A DNA stretch of 64,000 bases from Costus lasius (GCA_027563935.2 CM050451.1:98235565-98299564); one strand, 5' to 3'. Positions 21,602-34,678 are shown, counted from the stretch's first letter. Notes: a model not told the origin generated them from the letters alone. Numbers and translations are program-made.

Positions 21602-23258
21602 AAAACCCTAGACTTAAATTTGCTTGTCCTCAAGCAATACTTTGATATGTATGAAGAATGTAATGATAAGGAATAATCTTATTTGTTTTTGCCCCTAATA
21701 ACATCCTTAGTCCACAAATTAAGCAATCAATCTTTCTAACTCAGGTAATTCAAGAAAAATCATAATAGAAATAAATTCCCAAGAGGTTACAATCTAAGAA
21801 AGATAAAATTCACAATTCATGTCATAGTATTCATTCTTCACACACTAAATATCAGATACTTTCAACTTAATAAATCTATCTTACTGAACACACAAAAATT
21901 TATTTCAAGAATCTCAATGATGTTAAAAATAAGACATTTTAAAAGCAATTTGGTCTTTAAACTATCATATGCTATTTACCGTTAGCATCATAACATTGTT
22001 TAAAGTATACCATAGAGTAGTATAATTTAACTCATAGTCTCAATCTAGGGTCAACGGAGTTGTCCACTTAACCTACAGCTTTCTCTTTTTCTCCAATTTT
22101 TTTTTTATTTATTAGACTTCAACTCATGTCTTCGGTACCACTACTAAATTTAGCAGTGCCAAGTAGAGGAGTCTTTTCTCTCTCTTTTTCTTCTTCTTTT
22201 TTTTATATTTTTCTAGAGAAAACCGATCAGTGGTATGATACTTAAATCGTTATCGATGCTTGATCACAACAGATTTAAAGTATACCAACTCGTGGTATAA
22301 TATAACTCATAACTTAAGATTTCTCAACTAGAGGAGTTGGAGCAAATCTTAGTTAAATAAATATCACCAAATTTCTCTTCATAAAAATTTCTATCAAGCA
22401 AAAATAAATAAATTAAACTTCAAGTATAAAGATACTATGCATGTGTCCTATGAACATATAACAATTCACATATGCATTTTATCAATACCAGAATTGAATT
22501 TACCAACAATTTAAGTCTATATGAAATTTCAAAAAATCCCTATGTCATCAAATTAATCACTCAAAATGTTTCATAAGAAAAATTAAGGATAAAACAAGTT
22601 TGATTATCCTTAAAAATCATAAACATGCAAAATACATACCTATAAAGCTTTGAAGAAAAAGTAAAATATATGAGGACACCCTAGACTTAAATTGTTGCAT
22701 ATACATAGACATTAAAATCAATGAATCATAGATTTTAGAAAAAATGTTGCAAGAGTTCTCTTTTATAATGTGGGCGAAAACCTATTCAGTTATATCAAAA
22801 GATGAAAACATGATCCCGAAAAATCTAGAAACTGTATCACATTAAAGATAATCATATTTTACAATGTAAACAAGTTTCAAACATTAAATACCATCATGTT
22901 TCATTTTCAAAATCATATTAACCATACTCACAAAGAAGATATCGTAAGAATCATGGTCCGTGAGTGACTCACGGCTACACCCATGAAAGTTTCGTTTGGT
23001 GCTTGTTTTTCATGTAAAAATTTTCCAAAAATTCCTGCACATAAAATAACTTATTAAAAGATTTTCTATCAATAAAAATTCATCAATACATGCTGCAAAA
23101 AGTCATAAAAATTAAAAGAAAATAAATTTAGTAAAGAAAAATCGAAACTAAAAATGTTGGAATGGAAAAAGTGCAAAGCCTCTAGGTTCCCTCCCAGGAA
23201 GCGCTTATTTAAGGTCATTAGCTTGACCATAACTTCATGTCATGGTGGAGTTAGTGAA
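21602..23258 (-). other. Gypsy-2 3' non-coding internal region
   Basis: No reading frame is supported. In element sense it begins just after the stop codon of the gag-like frame (23240-23242), with the block GGTCAAGCTAATGACC (complement at 23216-23231) that also follows the coding frame of Gypsy-1. A second conserved block, cggtaccact...agcagtgccaagtagaggagtc (22133-22173), is shared with Gypsy-3. The region ends with the purine tract next to the 3' LTR. Confidence 0.75.
22115..22173 (-). other. Conserved non-coding block shared by gypsy elements (copy in Gypsy-2)
   Basis: The block reads gacttcaactcatgtcttcg, then gtaccact, then after a short A/T stretch gcagtgccaagtagaggagtc. Almost the same sequence occurs twice in tandem in Gypsy-3 (52519-52578 and 52600-52660), and shorter related pieces lie in Gypsy-1 (26369-26600). 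CACTG and CAGTG face each other and could form a small hairpin. The function is unknown. Confidence 0.7.
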
Positions 23259-24155
23259 TGATAGCATGCAAATATATGATATATTGTGACTTATTTCTGC
23301 TATTATTTTGGAGTAAAATGCATGCAAATACTCGATTTCTCCGCCGTTTCGATGAGGATCATCGTGTTGGACCTTCTTCCATCAAGGATCTACCTCTCCC
23401 TCTGGTTTAAATAAATTTGTATGAGAGATTTCATGTATTTCATGATGTATACGATAGCTTAACTCTCTTTTTGGGGTTTTGGGCGTAGCCCACTGTAAGA
23501 TGTTGAATATTATGGTTTGATCTATATATTTCTCTTATTTATCTTTATTCTTATTCATGTCTAGGATATTTTATTTCATGATTATATACTAGCCATGCAT
23601 GTTCATGTTTTAGATGTTGTGGGAAGGACTGAGAGGTGAACCACAATCATCGGAATCCCTTAGACTGGACTAGTGATTTCGGCAATGAGAGTTGTCGAAA
23701 TCACTCGAGGAACCCTAATCCTTCACAGAACCCATTGGGTCTGCTTAACCCGGTAAGCCATGAGAGTAGGAGACTTGGGTTAAGTCGGATACCGGACCGT
23801 GTCCTGAGAGGGAGCGTGTCTGTACCTAAGGAAGGATTACCTTGAGAACATAGGTAGAACCTTAATTAAAATATCAAACCTTAATATTTCTTCATACTTT
23901 AGTGTGGTGAAACCTGAAACCCCGATCTCTCTTATAGACTTCAAACCCCGATTACTTGTTTTCTGCTCTGCTTGCTTTTAATTTGCTTCAGTTTAATTAC
24001 TTGCACTAGGACATTAGTCATTTCCCATTTAATCATTAACCTAGCTATTGATTATCTGATCAGTTAGTACTTGACCCCTAGTCCTCGTGGAATCGATACT
24101 TTTTATTACGCGATAGACTGTGCACTTGCGGTAGTAGCCTGTTTATGCCCTATCA
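23259..24155 (+). repeat. 5' LTR of Gypsy-1, internally deleted
   Basis: It starts TGATAGCATGC and ends GCCCTATCA. After gtaaaatgcatg (to 23324) it jumps to ctcgatttctccgccg (23331), which in the 3' LTR lies about 575 bp further on. The missing part holds the palindrome module. The remaining part keeps gggcgtagccc (23481-23491), gagaggtgaaccacaatc (23630-23647), gagagtaggagac (23762-23774) and cctcgtggaatcgata. The deletion happened in this copy only. Confidence 0.9.
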
Positions 24156-24161
24156 AGTTTT

Positions 24162-24176
24162 TGGCGCCATTGCCGG
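24162..24176 (+). other. Primer-binding site of Gypsy-1 (tRNA-Asp type)
   Basis: The sequence tggcgccattgccgg follows the LTR end after agtttt. It matches the complement of the plant tRNA-Asp 3' end (TGGCGCCGTTGCCGGGGA) with one mismatch over these 15 bases, then diverges. Confidence 0.85.
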
Positions 24177-24345
24177 ACTAGGTTGCCAATATTAACATGA
24201 TCAGGAGATTAATAGATTAGGTTTAGTTAGATTTTTTCTTTCCTTTTATTTTTATTTTATATAATTTTTGTTTCTTGTGGCTGATTTTTTTCTATCATCT
24301 AGAGTTTTTGAATTTTTCTTCAAAGTTTTCACTTGATTAATGTGC

Positions 24346-25578
24346 ATGATGTTTGATTCATCAAGTATCTATCCTGCATTGTTACCGTATGTTTCTTATG
24401 ATATCTATGGATGTATAAGTCATTTTTCTGATGAATATCAATTGGGGACTCCATTTTCAATTCACCCATGCCCTAGTACTCATGAATATATCAATCCTAC
24501 ATTATTACCATATGTTTCTTATGATGTTTGTGGAGTGTCAAGACATGCTGCTGATGATTGCCCCATTTTGAACACTCCATCTGAACAGTTTAATGCTATC
24601 GGGACCTTCAAAAATCAGAATGATCCTTATTCGAGCACGTACAATCCAAGATGGAGAAATCACCTGAATTTCTCCTACAGCTTTTACCAAGGACAAGTCC
24701 CTCATGAAAATTTTTCTAATCCAAACTCTTCTTCTACTTTCAGGCCTCCTCCCGGAATGCAACCTCCATTTGTCAATCAAGGACAGCCAGACCCACCTCA
24801 TAGGTCGCGTCTAGAGTTGATGCTGGAGAATTTTATGGCAAGTCAAATGAAGCACAACGACTCTATAAATGAGCAGATTCGTTAGCTGAATTTGAAGGTG
24901 GATTCCATAGCCATACATAGAAAAATATTGGAGACCCAGATTATCTAGCTCACTCAACAAGCCATCTTCTTAGACAAACCCGTGGGAGAGTCAGAGGAGC
25001 CTCAAGTAAAGAGTAGCGAGTTCAGTGAGGGTGAATTGGGGAGTCATTTGGATGAGCACAAATTAAACGCTGATATCATAAATGTTGACGAAGGGGAACC
25101 AGTGTGCATTTTACCGCCTCCGTCTAAACCACTGATTCATATTCCTCAAAGATTGATGATCAAAACTGATAAGCGGTTTAGGTTATGCTATAACTTAGAA
25201 ATGTTGAACAAAGTGGTTGAGGAAATTCATGTCCCCCAAATCAACAAAGATTCATTGGAAATTTACATGATTGATGATGATGAAGAAGAGATGACTGAAA
25301 TTGATATTCAAGTAAACACTCAACTACATGACTTACATCTAGCTATCAATGCAGAAAAGGTACAACCCTTGACACTTGACAATATCAACCATGAGGTATG
25401 TGAAAATATAAAATTTGAATTTAAATCTGTCCCAAAACTGCGACTGTTTAACATGACAATGATTAACTTGCTAGTGAAACATATGATACTTGTTTTGATG
25501 AGAATGTTTTCAGGACGGCGAAAAGGCAGGAGACTACATGCACTTTATTATGCTAGTGACCCACCAGCAACACCATAA
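24346..25578 (+). pseudogene. Gypsy-1 gag-like frame, two nonsense codons
   Basis: The frame codes for about 410 residues and begins MMFDSS. I prefer the ATG at 24346 over 24340 because the Gypsy-2 frame also begins MMF. It contains two decayed zinc-knuckle-like segments (YDIYGCISHFSDE and YDVCGVSRHAADDCP) and the QNDPYSSTYNPRWRNHLNF segment typical of gypsy Gag C-terminal regions. A Glu/Asp-rich middle (IDDDEEEMTE) follows. The C-terminus RRLHALYYASD is nearly the same as in Gypsy-2. TAG codons interrupt it at 24883-24885 and 24946-24948. Gag packages the element RNA in cytoplasmic particles; whether this short version still could is unknown. No enzyme domains follow; the frame ends directly at the conserved ggtcaagctaatgacc block (25590-25605). 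Confidence 0.75.
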
Positions 25579-26916
25579 TCTTCAAGTATGGTCAAGCTAA
25601 TGACCTTAAAGAAGTGCTTGTTGGGAGGCAACCCGACTCTTATTTAGATTTCTAGTTTCTTATTTATTTTTGTCATTAAGTCTATGTAGTTTTTCAAATT
25701 TTCTTTCATATCCATTCTTTTTAGGTTGTACCCAATTGATGGAAATTTTTTGAAATTTTTTTAGGTACTTGCGAGCCATTCACGATAGTACCCGTGAATC
25801 CATGCACGGCCGTGAATGCCTCGCAACATTTTCTACACCCAGTATCATTGACGCAAAGCACAGATTCATGACCTTCAGGCGAGACTCCATCGGCGCTAAA
25901 GATGAGCATCATTGGTTTCACCCATCACTCGGTCAGCTTTCTATTTTTCTAGTAGTTTTCTTTAGTTATTAGTTGTTTGTTTACTTTTATTAGATTGTCA
26001 TTTCCCTTTTTGCATGTTTTAGTTTTCTAGTGGTATCAAGATCGTCAGTGTCTTGCCCATACTCTTCTTTATGCTATTTGCTTTGCCTTTGGCACTGACT
26101 TGTTCTATGAGTACTTGATTGATTGGGATGAGAATCTTATCTTTTACTTGTTAATGGTCTATAATGGTTGTGGTTTACATATATAGTTCTTTGGTTTAAT
26201 GCAGTTGAATGAGGTAATTAACTCAATTCATTATTTGTATGATCTTGAATAGTGTATTATTACTTTACCTGACCCTTGGTATGCATCTCATGTGTAATGA
26301 TTGATTGTATCTTGCTTCATAACTATCCTTTACTTGTACACTTTGTTATGGGAATTAGAAATAATAATAGTGGTACCGAAGTGTTCTTGTACATTGCACA
26401 TAGTACTTCCACTTGGCACTATTCACAGCATATCAATAACAAAAGGGATAGTTGTACCTAAGTTCATTGTTTATCATACTTGGCACTAACCCCATGAATC
26501 AGAAATAATAACAGTGGCACTGAAGCCAAGATGCCCCCACTTCTATGGCTTGGCACTGTTCCAAAAAAAAAAAAAAGAGATGCACCACATAGGGACTATG
26601 TGGTACTGATGATATTTTCCCATGACTTGGTATACAATTATTTACTTTGTGAATACTTGATCAATTATGTCATTTATGTGAGATATATTATAAAGGCTTT
26701 TGGTAATGTCAATTTCGCATGCTCTAATAGATTGTACTAGTAAGATTTGGTTTAATTTGCTTTCGATACTGCATTATAACTTGAGACTTGTTGTGATTAA
26801 CCTATAACCTGACCAGACCTACTTAAACTATATGAGATTACCCATTTCATCTCATCACCGTATTCTAGACAATTCAATTGCTTGAGGACAATCAAAACTT
26901 TAAGTCCGATGTATTT
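25579..26916 (+). other. Gypsy-1 3' non-coding internal region
   Basis: It opens with the conserved ggtcaagctaatgacc block (25590-25605) and gggaggcaaccc (25624-25635). A palindrome-rich patch (cacgatagtacccgtgaa, cacggccgtgaa; 25780-25820) follows, then several ggtaccga / cttggcac words (26372-26560) related to the block in Gypsy-2 and Gypsy-3, and an A-run at 26562-26576. A weak purine tract (taagtccgatgta) precedes the 3' LTR. No gene is supported. Confidence 0.7.
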
Positions 26917-27279
26917 TGATAGCATGCAAATATATGATATATTGTGACTTATTTTTGCTATTATTTTGGAGTAAAATGCATGTTGTCTCATTTATTTGCC
27001 TAAATGCTTTACATTATTCAGAATCTTCACTTTTCCTTTGTTTTATTGAAATATAGGGATTTCGCCCCAAAATCGATGGAATTTGGAAGATCTGAAGATA
27101 TGGAACGATTCCTCATGATGAGACGAAGCTACACGTCGAATTTCAGCTCAAATAGACTTTCCTACGCTCATCACGGGCAGGCCATGTTCATGATCACAGC
27201 CATGATCACCTCGGCAGAACTCTTACAGCATTCTGCGAGACAGTCACGGCCAGGGTGTGTTCATGTTCACGGCTGCGAA
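26917..27279 (+). repeat. 3' LTR of Gypsy-1, first part
   Basis: It starts TGATAGCATGC like the 5' LTR and then contains the part missing from that copy. That part includes the palindrome module tcatgatcac, gccatgatca and cacggccagggtgtgttcatg (27186-27270). It is cut at 27279 by Copia-1; the flanks gcgaa (27275-27279) and gtgaa (36386-36390) form a target duplication with one mismatch. Confidence 0.9.
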
Positions 27280-28971
27280 TGAAAGTCCCCTTAAACGAAG
27301 GGGGGGAAACCCTAAGCCAGGCGCGTATAAAATTTTTAAGCAGCAGAAGAGGGTTTCTAGGGGATCGGCTTCATGCATAACATATGATCAACTTGTAAAA
27401 CCGATTGCAAACATAGTAGATGGAAACATACCGTCGCCATTCTTTGGATGGCGCCGTGGAAGAAGAGAGCGATAGGATCTCCTCCAAAGGATGCGCACAC
27501 AAGATGAAGAAGTCGCCTACTCCCTTGGTGCTCCTTGTGCTAGCAAGGTTCCAAGAGGTCCTTGTCGTATGGAAGGGAAGAGAGGAACTTTTCTTTGCTT
27601 GGCGATACCCTTCTTGTCGTCAACCCCACCAACACACTCGAATGAGAGAGACACACGAGAGGAAGGAGCGACAATAGGCGTGAAGAGAAGCTATCGTGAG
27701 GCGTGGTCACGATTTGGAAACATGGTTTCCAAAAATAGTAAACCACTCTCTTCATGCGACCATGGGATTACCCCAAGCGCATACTCCTCTCCACTTGAAC
27801 CATGCGCTCACTTGATGAGCTGGTTCAATTACGGTTTGGTCCAAGACCAATTAACCCAAGCGATTTGGTCTAGATCACAATTAAACCCTAAGGCTCCAGA
27901 TCCAACCGTTCATCTCTTGATGCTCCTGATCTCACCGATCTAGCATCCATTCTCTCGATCGAAGCTTACCGATCTCAAGCCCTAATCAATCAAACATGAT
28001 CAGACCAGATCTCACTTACAATCAGAGATTAAATCCCTTTAAAATGAACCCAAACAATTCAGTCCACACGATCTGACTTAAGTAAGTCATATCATCAAAT
28101 TGTGCGACCCTAAGGGTTTCCTTTAAATGTCGGTAACGATAACTTACGTTATCACGATCAGTGAGGGGTATCTAGAAACACATCACTGTCTCCCGATATA
28201 AAGGAAAGAGTCTTCCAAGACTACACCCAAACCACAGCACAAGTGTGAATCCAACTCACAATGCATACATGTTTCCTTTGCCACTGGATGTTCTTATTGG
28301 ACAAGCGTGTCAAGCTTGTAACTCCAATATAATGAGCATGATTAGATCAGATGAACATAGTCACCTGGGTATGGCCATACACTTTCTCAATCATCTCATC
28401 CAGGGGGGCCCTTTAGAACATCACACTCCAATGAAGGAGACGGCAATCCTATGTCTATCACTAGCGCCCTAACATGACTCAAGCTCACCATCCAAGATAG
28501 TCTATAACCATTATGTTTCAAATGATATTGAACTACCTCAAAACAATGACAATCATCATTTAGAAACACAAGTGATCTCAAGTCAAAGGAAATGTGCCAC
28601 TTGTTTACATACAAGGATTATTCACATTGTGACAAGCAATTGAACATCCTAGTAGGGTCTGTCCAGTACATCCAATGTACCCATGAGTCTACATCTTATT
28701 CTATGCTCGAAGCATCCTATAAGATTAGAACACATATTAGTCTCAATCATATCAAGGCTGTCTCATGTTCACCAAGATATCTCGACTAAGGACTTAACTG
28801 CATGTCAGCCTAGCTGAACACCATTGAGACATTATTCAGAAGTACAATTATTGCAGCAGATAATGTAACAACGTGAATAACAACCATTGCCTTTATAAAC
28901 ATAAGAGTTTATACATGATACTGATACAATCCCAAGGCCTCAAACATTAGCCTTAAGGGCATACCCCAACA
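27280..28971 (-). repeat. 3' LTR of Copia-1
   Basis: In element sense it runs from TGTTGGGGTATGCCC (28971) to GGGGACTTTCA (27280). The U3 half is nearly identical to that of Copia-2, but the U5-side third (27280 to about 27900) is strongly diverged from it. Short frames inside (27491-27943, 28245-28472 and others) occur in both LTRs and are not genes. Confidence 0.95.
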
Positions 28972-28988
28972 ATCTCCCACTTGCACTT
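28972..28988 (-). other. Polypurine tract of Copia-1
   Basis: In element sense the sequence is AAGTGCAAGTGGGAGAT, directly before the TGTTGGGG start of the 3' LTR. It would prime second-strand DNA synthesis. Confidence 0.85.
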
Positions 28989-28991
28989 AAT

Positions 28992-31900
28992 CTAATGGTT
29001 GAGGAATCTCAAACCCATATTATTACAGTGCTTCTCATGCTTCTGCTGCGCCAGAGGCTTTGTAAGCGGGTATGCCAGATTGTCATCTGTATGAACCTTG
29101 CAGATTTTGATCTCGCCACGATCTATGATCTCCCGGATCAAATGAAACCGCCTCTGTATGTGCTTGGACTTCTGGTGCGACCGTGGTTCCTTTGCTTGTG
29201 CGATTGCTCCAGTGTTATCATAGAAGATAACCAAAGGATCTGCACTCGAAGGAACAACACCAAGTTCTTGAACGAACTTACGAATCCACACTGCCTCCTT
29301 AGATGCTTCTGAGGCGGCAACATACTCGGCTTCCGTGGTAGAATCAGCAACAATTGATTGTTTGAAACTCTTCCACACCACCGCTCCTCCATTCAGGCTA
29401 AAAACATAGCCTGATTGCGATCGGAAATCATCCTGGTCAGACTGGAACGAAACATCAGTATATCCTTCAATACTGAGTTCTTCCTGACCACCATACACCA
29501 AGAACATATCTTTGGTCCTCCGCAGATATTTTAAAATGTTCTTGACTGCAATCCAGTGCGCCTGACCTGGATTACTTTGGAATCGACTGGTCACGCTTAA
29601 CCCGTAAGCGACGTCTGGGCGAGTACACAACATCGCATACATAATGGACCCAATAGCCGAAGCATAAGGCGTATTGTCCATTTCATCTTTCTCAGTCTGT
29701 GTTTGTGGACACTGACTCTTCGAAAGATTCAGACCATGTCTGACTGGAAGATATCCTCTTTTAGAATTCTCTAAATGAAATCTCTCCAGGACTTTATCGA
29801 TGTAAGTACTCTGGCACAGCCCGAGAAGCCTCTTAGATCTATTGCTGTAGATCTTCACACCTAATACATAGGCTGCTTCTCCCAAATCTTTCATCTGAAA
29901 ACATTTCCTTAACCATGCCTTAACCGCATGCATTTCAGGAATATCGTTTCCAATGATCAAGATATCATCGACGTAGAGGACTAGGAAAGTAATCACGCTC
30001 CCACTAAACCTCTTATATACACACGGGTCATCCTCGTTCTTGATGAAACCAAAATCACTGATTGATTCATCAAAACGAATATTCCAGCTTCTTGATGCTT
30101 GTTTAAGTCCATAAATGGACTTCTTTAACTTGCATATCTTATGACGATCTGATGGATTAGTGAAACCTTCAGGTTGTGTCATATACACATCCTCATCCAG
30201 ATTTCCATTAAGGAAAGCGGTCTTCACATCCATCTGCCAGATCTCATAATCATAATATGCTGCTATCGCGAAAAGAATAAGAATAGACTTAAACATGGCT
30301 ACAGGAGAGAAAGTTTCATCATAATCTATCCCGTAGATTTGTTTGAAACCTTTCGCAACTAGCCTGCCTTTATAGGTAACCACGTTACCATCCATGTCAA
30401 TCTTCTTCTTGAAGATCCATTTACAGCCTATAGGGATAACTCCTGGAGGCGGATCAACCAAATCCCAGACTTGGTTATCTGACATGGAGTCCATCTCGGC
30501 GCGCATAGCTTCAAGCCATCTCGCTGAGTCCGGTCCACTGACCGCATCCGCATAAGTGAGGGGTTCATCATTATCAATGATGTAGACTCCGTCATAGCGC
30601 TCAGGCTGTCGACGGATCCTTCCCGATCTTCGCGGTTCCCGTGATATCTGAGTCTCAGGTTGTTCAGTAACCTGTTCTACCGGCTCAGGCTCATCCAACT
30701 GTGCTTGACTACTTTGTCCTTCCTCTGGATTCTCATCCAGCTTTATTTCTCTCCCACTGGCCTCTTGCAGAAGAAACTCCTTCTCAAGAAATATGGCCGT
30801 TCGAGCAACAAACACCTTGTTCTCTTTGGGATCGTAGAAATAATAACCCTTAGTTTCCTTAGGGTAACCGACAAAGATACATTTCTCAGATCTGCTCTCT
30901 AGTTTCCCAGAGGCGAGCTTTTTGACATAAGCCTCGCAGCCCCAGATCCTGATAAATGTCAAGCTCGGCTGTTTCCCATACCATAACTCATATGGAGTCT
31001 TTGAAACTGCCTTGGATGGCACTCGGTTTAGTACCTTTGCAGCTGTTTCCAGTGCAAATCCCTAAAAGGAGTAAGGTAGAGTAGCCTGACTCATCATAGA
31101 ACGAACCATATCCAATAAGGTTCTGTTCCTCCTCTCGGACACACCATTCCATTGCGGTGTTCCTGGCGGAGTGAGCTGTGAGATAATCCCACACTCCTTC
31201 AGATAGTCAGTAAACTCTCGACTTAGGTATTCTCCACCTCGATCAGAACGAAGTGTCTTGATATTTCGGCCAAGCTGATTCTGTACTTCATTCTTGAACT
31301 CTTTGAACTTGTCAAAAGATTCACTTTTATGTCTCATAAGATAGACATAACCATACCTACTGAAATCATCAGTAAAGGTAATGAAGTATTGATAGCCACC
31401 TTTGGCATGTTTACTAAATGGCCCACACACATCACTGTGTATAAGTTCAAGTAAACCTGAAGCCCTTTGACCTTTGTGAGGAAAAGGAGACTTCGTCATT
31501 TTACCCATTAAACAAGCTTTGCATGTATCAATCTCCTCATAGGAGAATGATCCCAGCAGTCCATGGTCATGCAACCGCTTAATGCGCTTCTTGTTAATAT
31601 GGCCTAAACGACTATGCCATAGCAAGGTGCTGTCATCAGCATACTTGGCTTTCTTATTATCAATATTTTGTATAGAACATTCCATGTCCAACATGAATAA
31701 CCCATTGTTAATTGATCCAGTAGCATAAACAATATTATCTAAAGAAAGAACACACTTTGAAATATTGCATTCAAAGGAAAACCCCTTCCTGACAAGAGCA
31801 GGAATAGAGATAATATTTTTAGTAATGCTGGGAACAAAGTAACAATTGTTCAGTTCCAATACAAGTCCAGATGGTAATGAGATGTAATATTCTCCTACAG

Positions 31901-32876
31901 CAACAGCAGCAACCCGTGCCCCGTTTCCAACGCGTAGGTCCACCTCAAGATGTCCCACCTGTCTTCTTCTCTTGAGTTCCTGTACATTTGAACAAATGTG
32001 AACTCCATATGCAGTGTCCAACACCCATGAAATAGAAGAAGAAGATATCATGACTTCCGTCACGTAAATACCTGAGTCAGAAGCAATGCTTCCCCTCTTG
32101 TCTCCTTGGAGCGCTTTACAGTCCTTTTTCCAGTGACCTAGCTGGCCACAGTGGAAACATCTGTATTCCTTCGATCGCTTAACTTTTTGCTTCAGAGCCT
32201 TGCTGTAGCTCTTAACAGGGGCCTTGCCCTTCTTCCCCTTCTTCTTGTTCCTTGAAGAAACCATCAAGACAGAGGTTGAAGGCTTTCCCTTAAGAGTCTG
32301 CTCTGTAGTCAAGAGCATATTCAGTAACTCTGCCGGCGTACAGTCGATCTTGTTCATATTAAAGTTAATGATGAACGGATCGAAAGAAGTCGGGAGAGAC
32401 TGCAATATGATGTCTACAGCAAGCTCCTGATTGATGGTGTGTCCCAGTTTCTCTAGAAACTCCTTGTACCCAATCATCTTGAGCACATGAGCTCCTACTG
32501 GACTCCCTTCAGCCAGTTTGCTCTGGAAGAAAAGTTTTGTCAGATTATAGCGTTCAGTCCTCGCCTGTGCAGCATACAACAACTTGAGGTTCGCTATAAT
32601 ATCTATAGCCCACATATCCTCATGCTGTCGCTGCAGCTCTGGCGTCATAGACGCAAGCATCAGGCAAGCGACGTCAATGCTATCATTGACCTGCTTATCA
32701 TAAGCATCCCGAACCGCCCTTGCGGCGTTCGGAGCGGGTTGAGGCGGTATTGCCGTCTCGAGGACATACAGTTTCCTCTCTGCCTTAAGAACAATCTTAA
32801 GGTGTTCGTACCAGTCTGAGAAGTTCGGCCCAGCAAACTTCTCCCTTTCCAGTAGGGATCGCACATTGAAATTCGT
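28992..32876 (-). pseudogene. Copia-1 gag-pol, start codon lost and one stop
   Basis: The frame covers 1,295 codons with the stop, the same as in Copia-2. In order it shows a Gag region, a CCHC knuckle (CFHCGQLGHWKKDC), a protease site LDTAYGVHIC, and integrase with an HHCC region and D, D, E residues (HSDVCGP, LRSDRGGEY, GVSERRNR). Reverse transcriptase follows with YKGRLVAKGF, QMDVKTAFLNG and YVDDIL, then RNase H with TTEAEYVAASE. Two lesions stand out. The ATG used in Copia-2 is ACG here (32874-32876). A tryptophan codon after integrase is TAG (31062-31064, codon 605), separating gag-protease-integrase from reverse transcriptase-RNase H. Smaller changes include DNLAY for DNLAD near the C-terminus. 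The polyprotein would copy and integrate the element. Confidence 0.95.
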
Positions 32877-34678
32877 GGTGTTCGTTGCTGCAGGTATCTA
32901 CAACAATGCAAGAACAGCAAGGTCAGTATCAATGTTTAGAATCAATCCAGGACTTAAGAAAGATTCTTTTCTCACTATTTTATCTGGCTGAAAAATCCAG
33001 CAAAACAACCCGAAAGAGTAGAACTCTTTGAGTGAGATGAGATCCAGATTTCATACTTGGTCTCCGCGTCCCGCTCAGGCGAGATAAGATGCACAGAGAG
33101 TACAAGCACTAATCTCTAGTAGGTTGTCCCAGCCAATCGCCAACCCGTGCGATTCCCCTTCATCTGGGCAATCCAGCCGACTGTGCCAACTGAGTTGGTA
33201 CAACACAGTCTCTGACCCCACAGATGGCTGCCTCCATGTGCTACCATATGCGCCACATATGTAGCCTACATGGTCAAGCTGACCCGACCTACTCCCTGGA
33301 CCACCACGTGCTATGCTGAGCAATGAGAAGCGATAAATCCCTTCCCTGAAACACGCAGGTGCAATCCCGCACCGTCTGAAGATAGATGGACGTGCCCACT
33401 GAGTGGGTACAACACGGCTCCAACGATAGTCAGAACAGTGAGGTTTCGCGTCAGAAGGCTTACGAGCTTGATATTTAACGTTGGATTTTAACGGTCTTTT
33501 ATCTTCTTAACTATCATGCAATTCCTATGGTGATAGCAGAAGATTAAATCATGCATTTCAAATTATTTAAACAATAAATGAAAGCATGCTGATCTTATGT
33601 GGTAAAAGCCCATTAAGCCTAAGTAAGACCTTAATTTAACTTAAGTCTTCACTTGCTTTTCTTCATGGGGCTTTTGCTCCTCATCTGGCCCAAACCAGGG
33701 CCCAAGCGCCCACTGCAGCTCAGGTGCGCCCACCAGGTAAATGCGCCTGTCCAGAGTCAAACCCTGGACCTCCCACCTAGTCAAGCCACTGCTGCATGCG
33801 CCTCTGCCAAGTGTGTTCTGTGCTCTTGTCTGATTAAATTACAAATTAATCTATCTAGACAAGATTGACTCGCAGGTCAATTACACTTTATAAATTAAAT
33901 AACATGTGATGCGCAGATCACAATAAAAATTAATTTACATTTATTAACCAGGCACGCAGGCCCCAGCACAGCACACATTAACACGGGCAGCCCACATAAG
34001 ATTAAATAAACAAGCATATGCTTACAATCAACATGTGATCCATTCATGAAAATAAAATTTTGAAAAACCCATTGGCATCAATTTTATTTTCCTTATTTGC
34101 CCTACTACCTTACAACGGTCCATTACTAGGGATCCACTCATCAGACCTAGTCAGATCCACTGCCCTTACATGCACCAAGTCCTAACTGACTTGAGTCGAC
34201 CAAATGGTCAACCATGCATGCGCCAAGGGCTGAACGACCACAATGAGGTCTGGCAAGCGGGTGTGACCCCGGTCCTAACTCATGTGCGTTCATAGATTGT
34301 CTCAACCAGACATCGCTACACACCTGTCCGCAGTCGACCTATAGCCACCTCGTGCTTGCGCACAGGTGCCATCTGGTCGACCCATCTAGGCTGTCAGATA
34401 GTCTGATCAGACTGGTTGGATCTTGACTAGACTGTGACTTCAACCCTAATAACCCGTCTAAGGGTTTAAAGCAGGCGCAAGTTAGATCTAATGTGAGTCG
34501 CGCAAGTGTTTTGTTTTTAAGAAAAACTAAAGCATGCGCCAACAACATGTGCCAAGGAAACATATATGAAGTTTCGACATGCAAAAACTCTCATGTAAAC
34601 TTTCGCATGAAGTTTAGATCTAACCCATTGCGCAAACAAGGATCACAAAAGCAATCATATGAAACATGCATTAAACCT
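32877..34678 (-). other. Copia-1 leader between primer site and gag
   Basis: This 1.8-kb untranslated leader has no supported gene. Landmarks shared with Copia-2 and Copia-5 are gactcgcaggtcaatta (33867-33883), a cgcagatcacaat word and aggcacgcaggccccagca (33951-33969). It presumably holds RNA packaging and dimer signals, but none can be named from sequence. Confidence 0.75.

Noticed and set aside
27491..28789. Frames of 65-150 residues in copia LTRs (also 34905-36203, 39432-40646, 46852-48064)
   Set aside because: All recur in LTR pairs, lie outside gag-pol and have no domain. They are LTR shadows.
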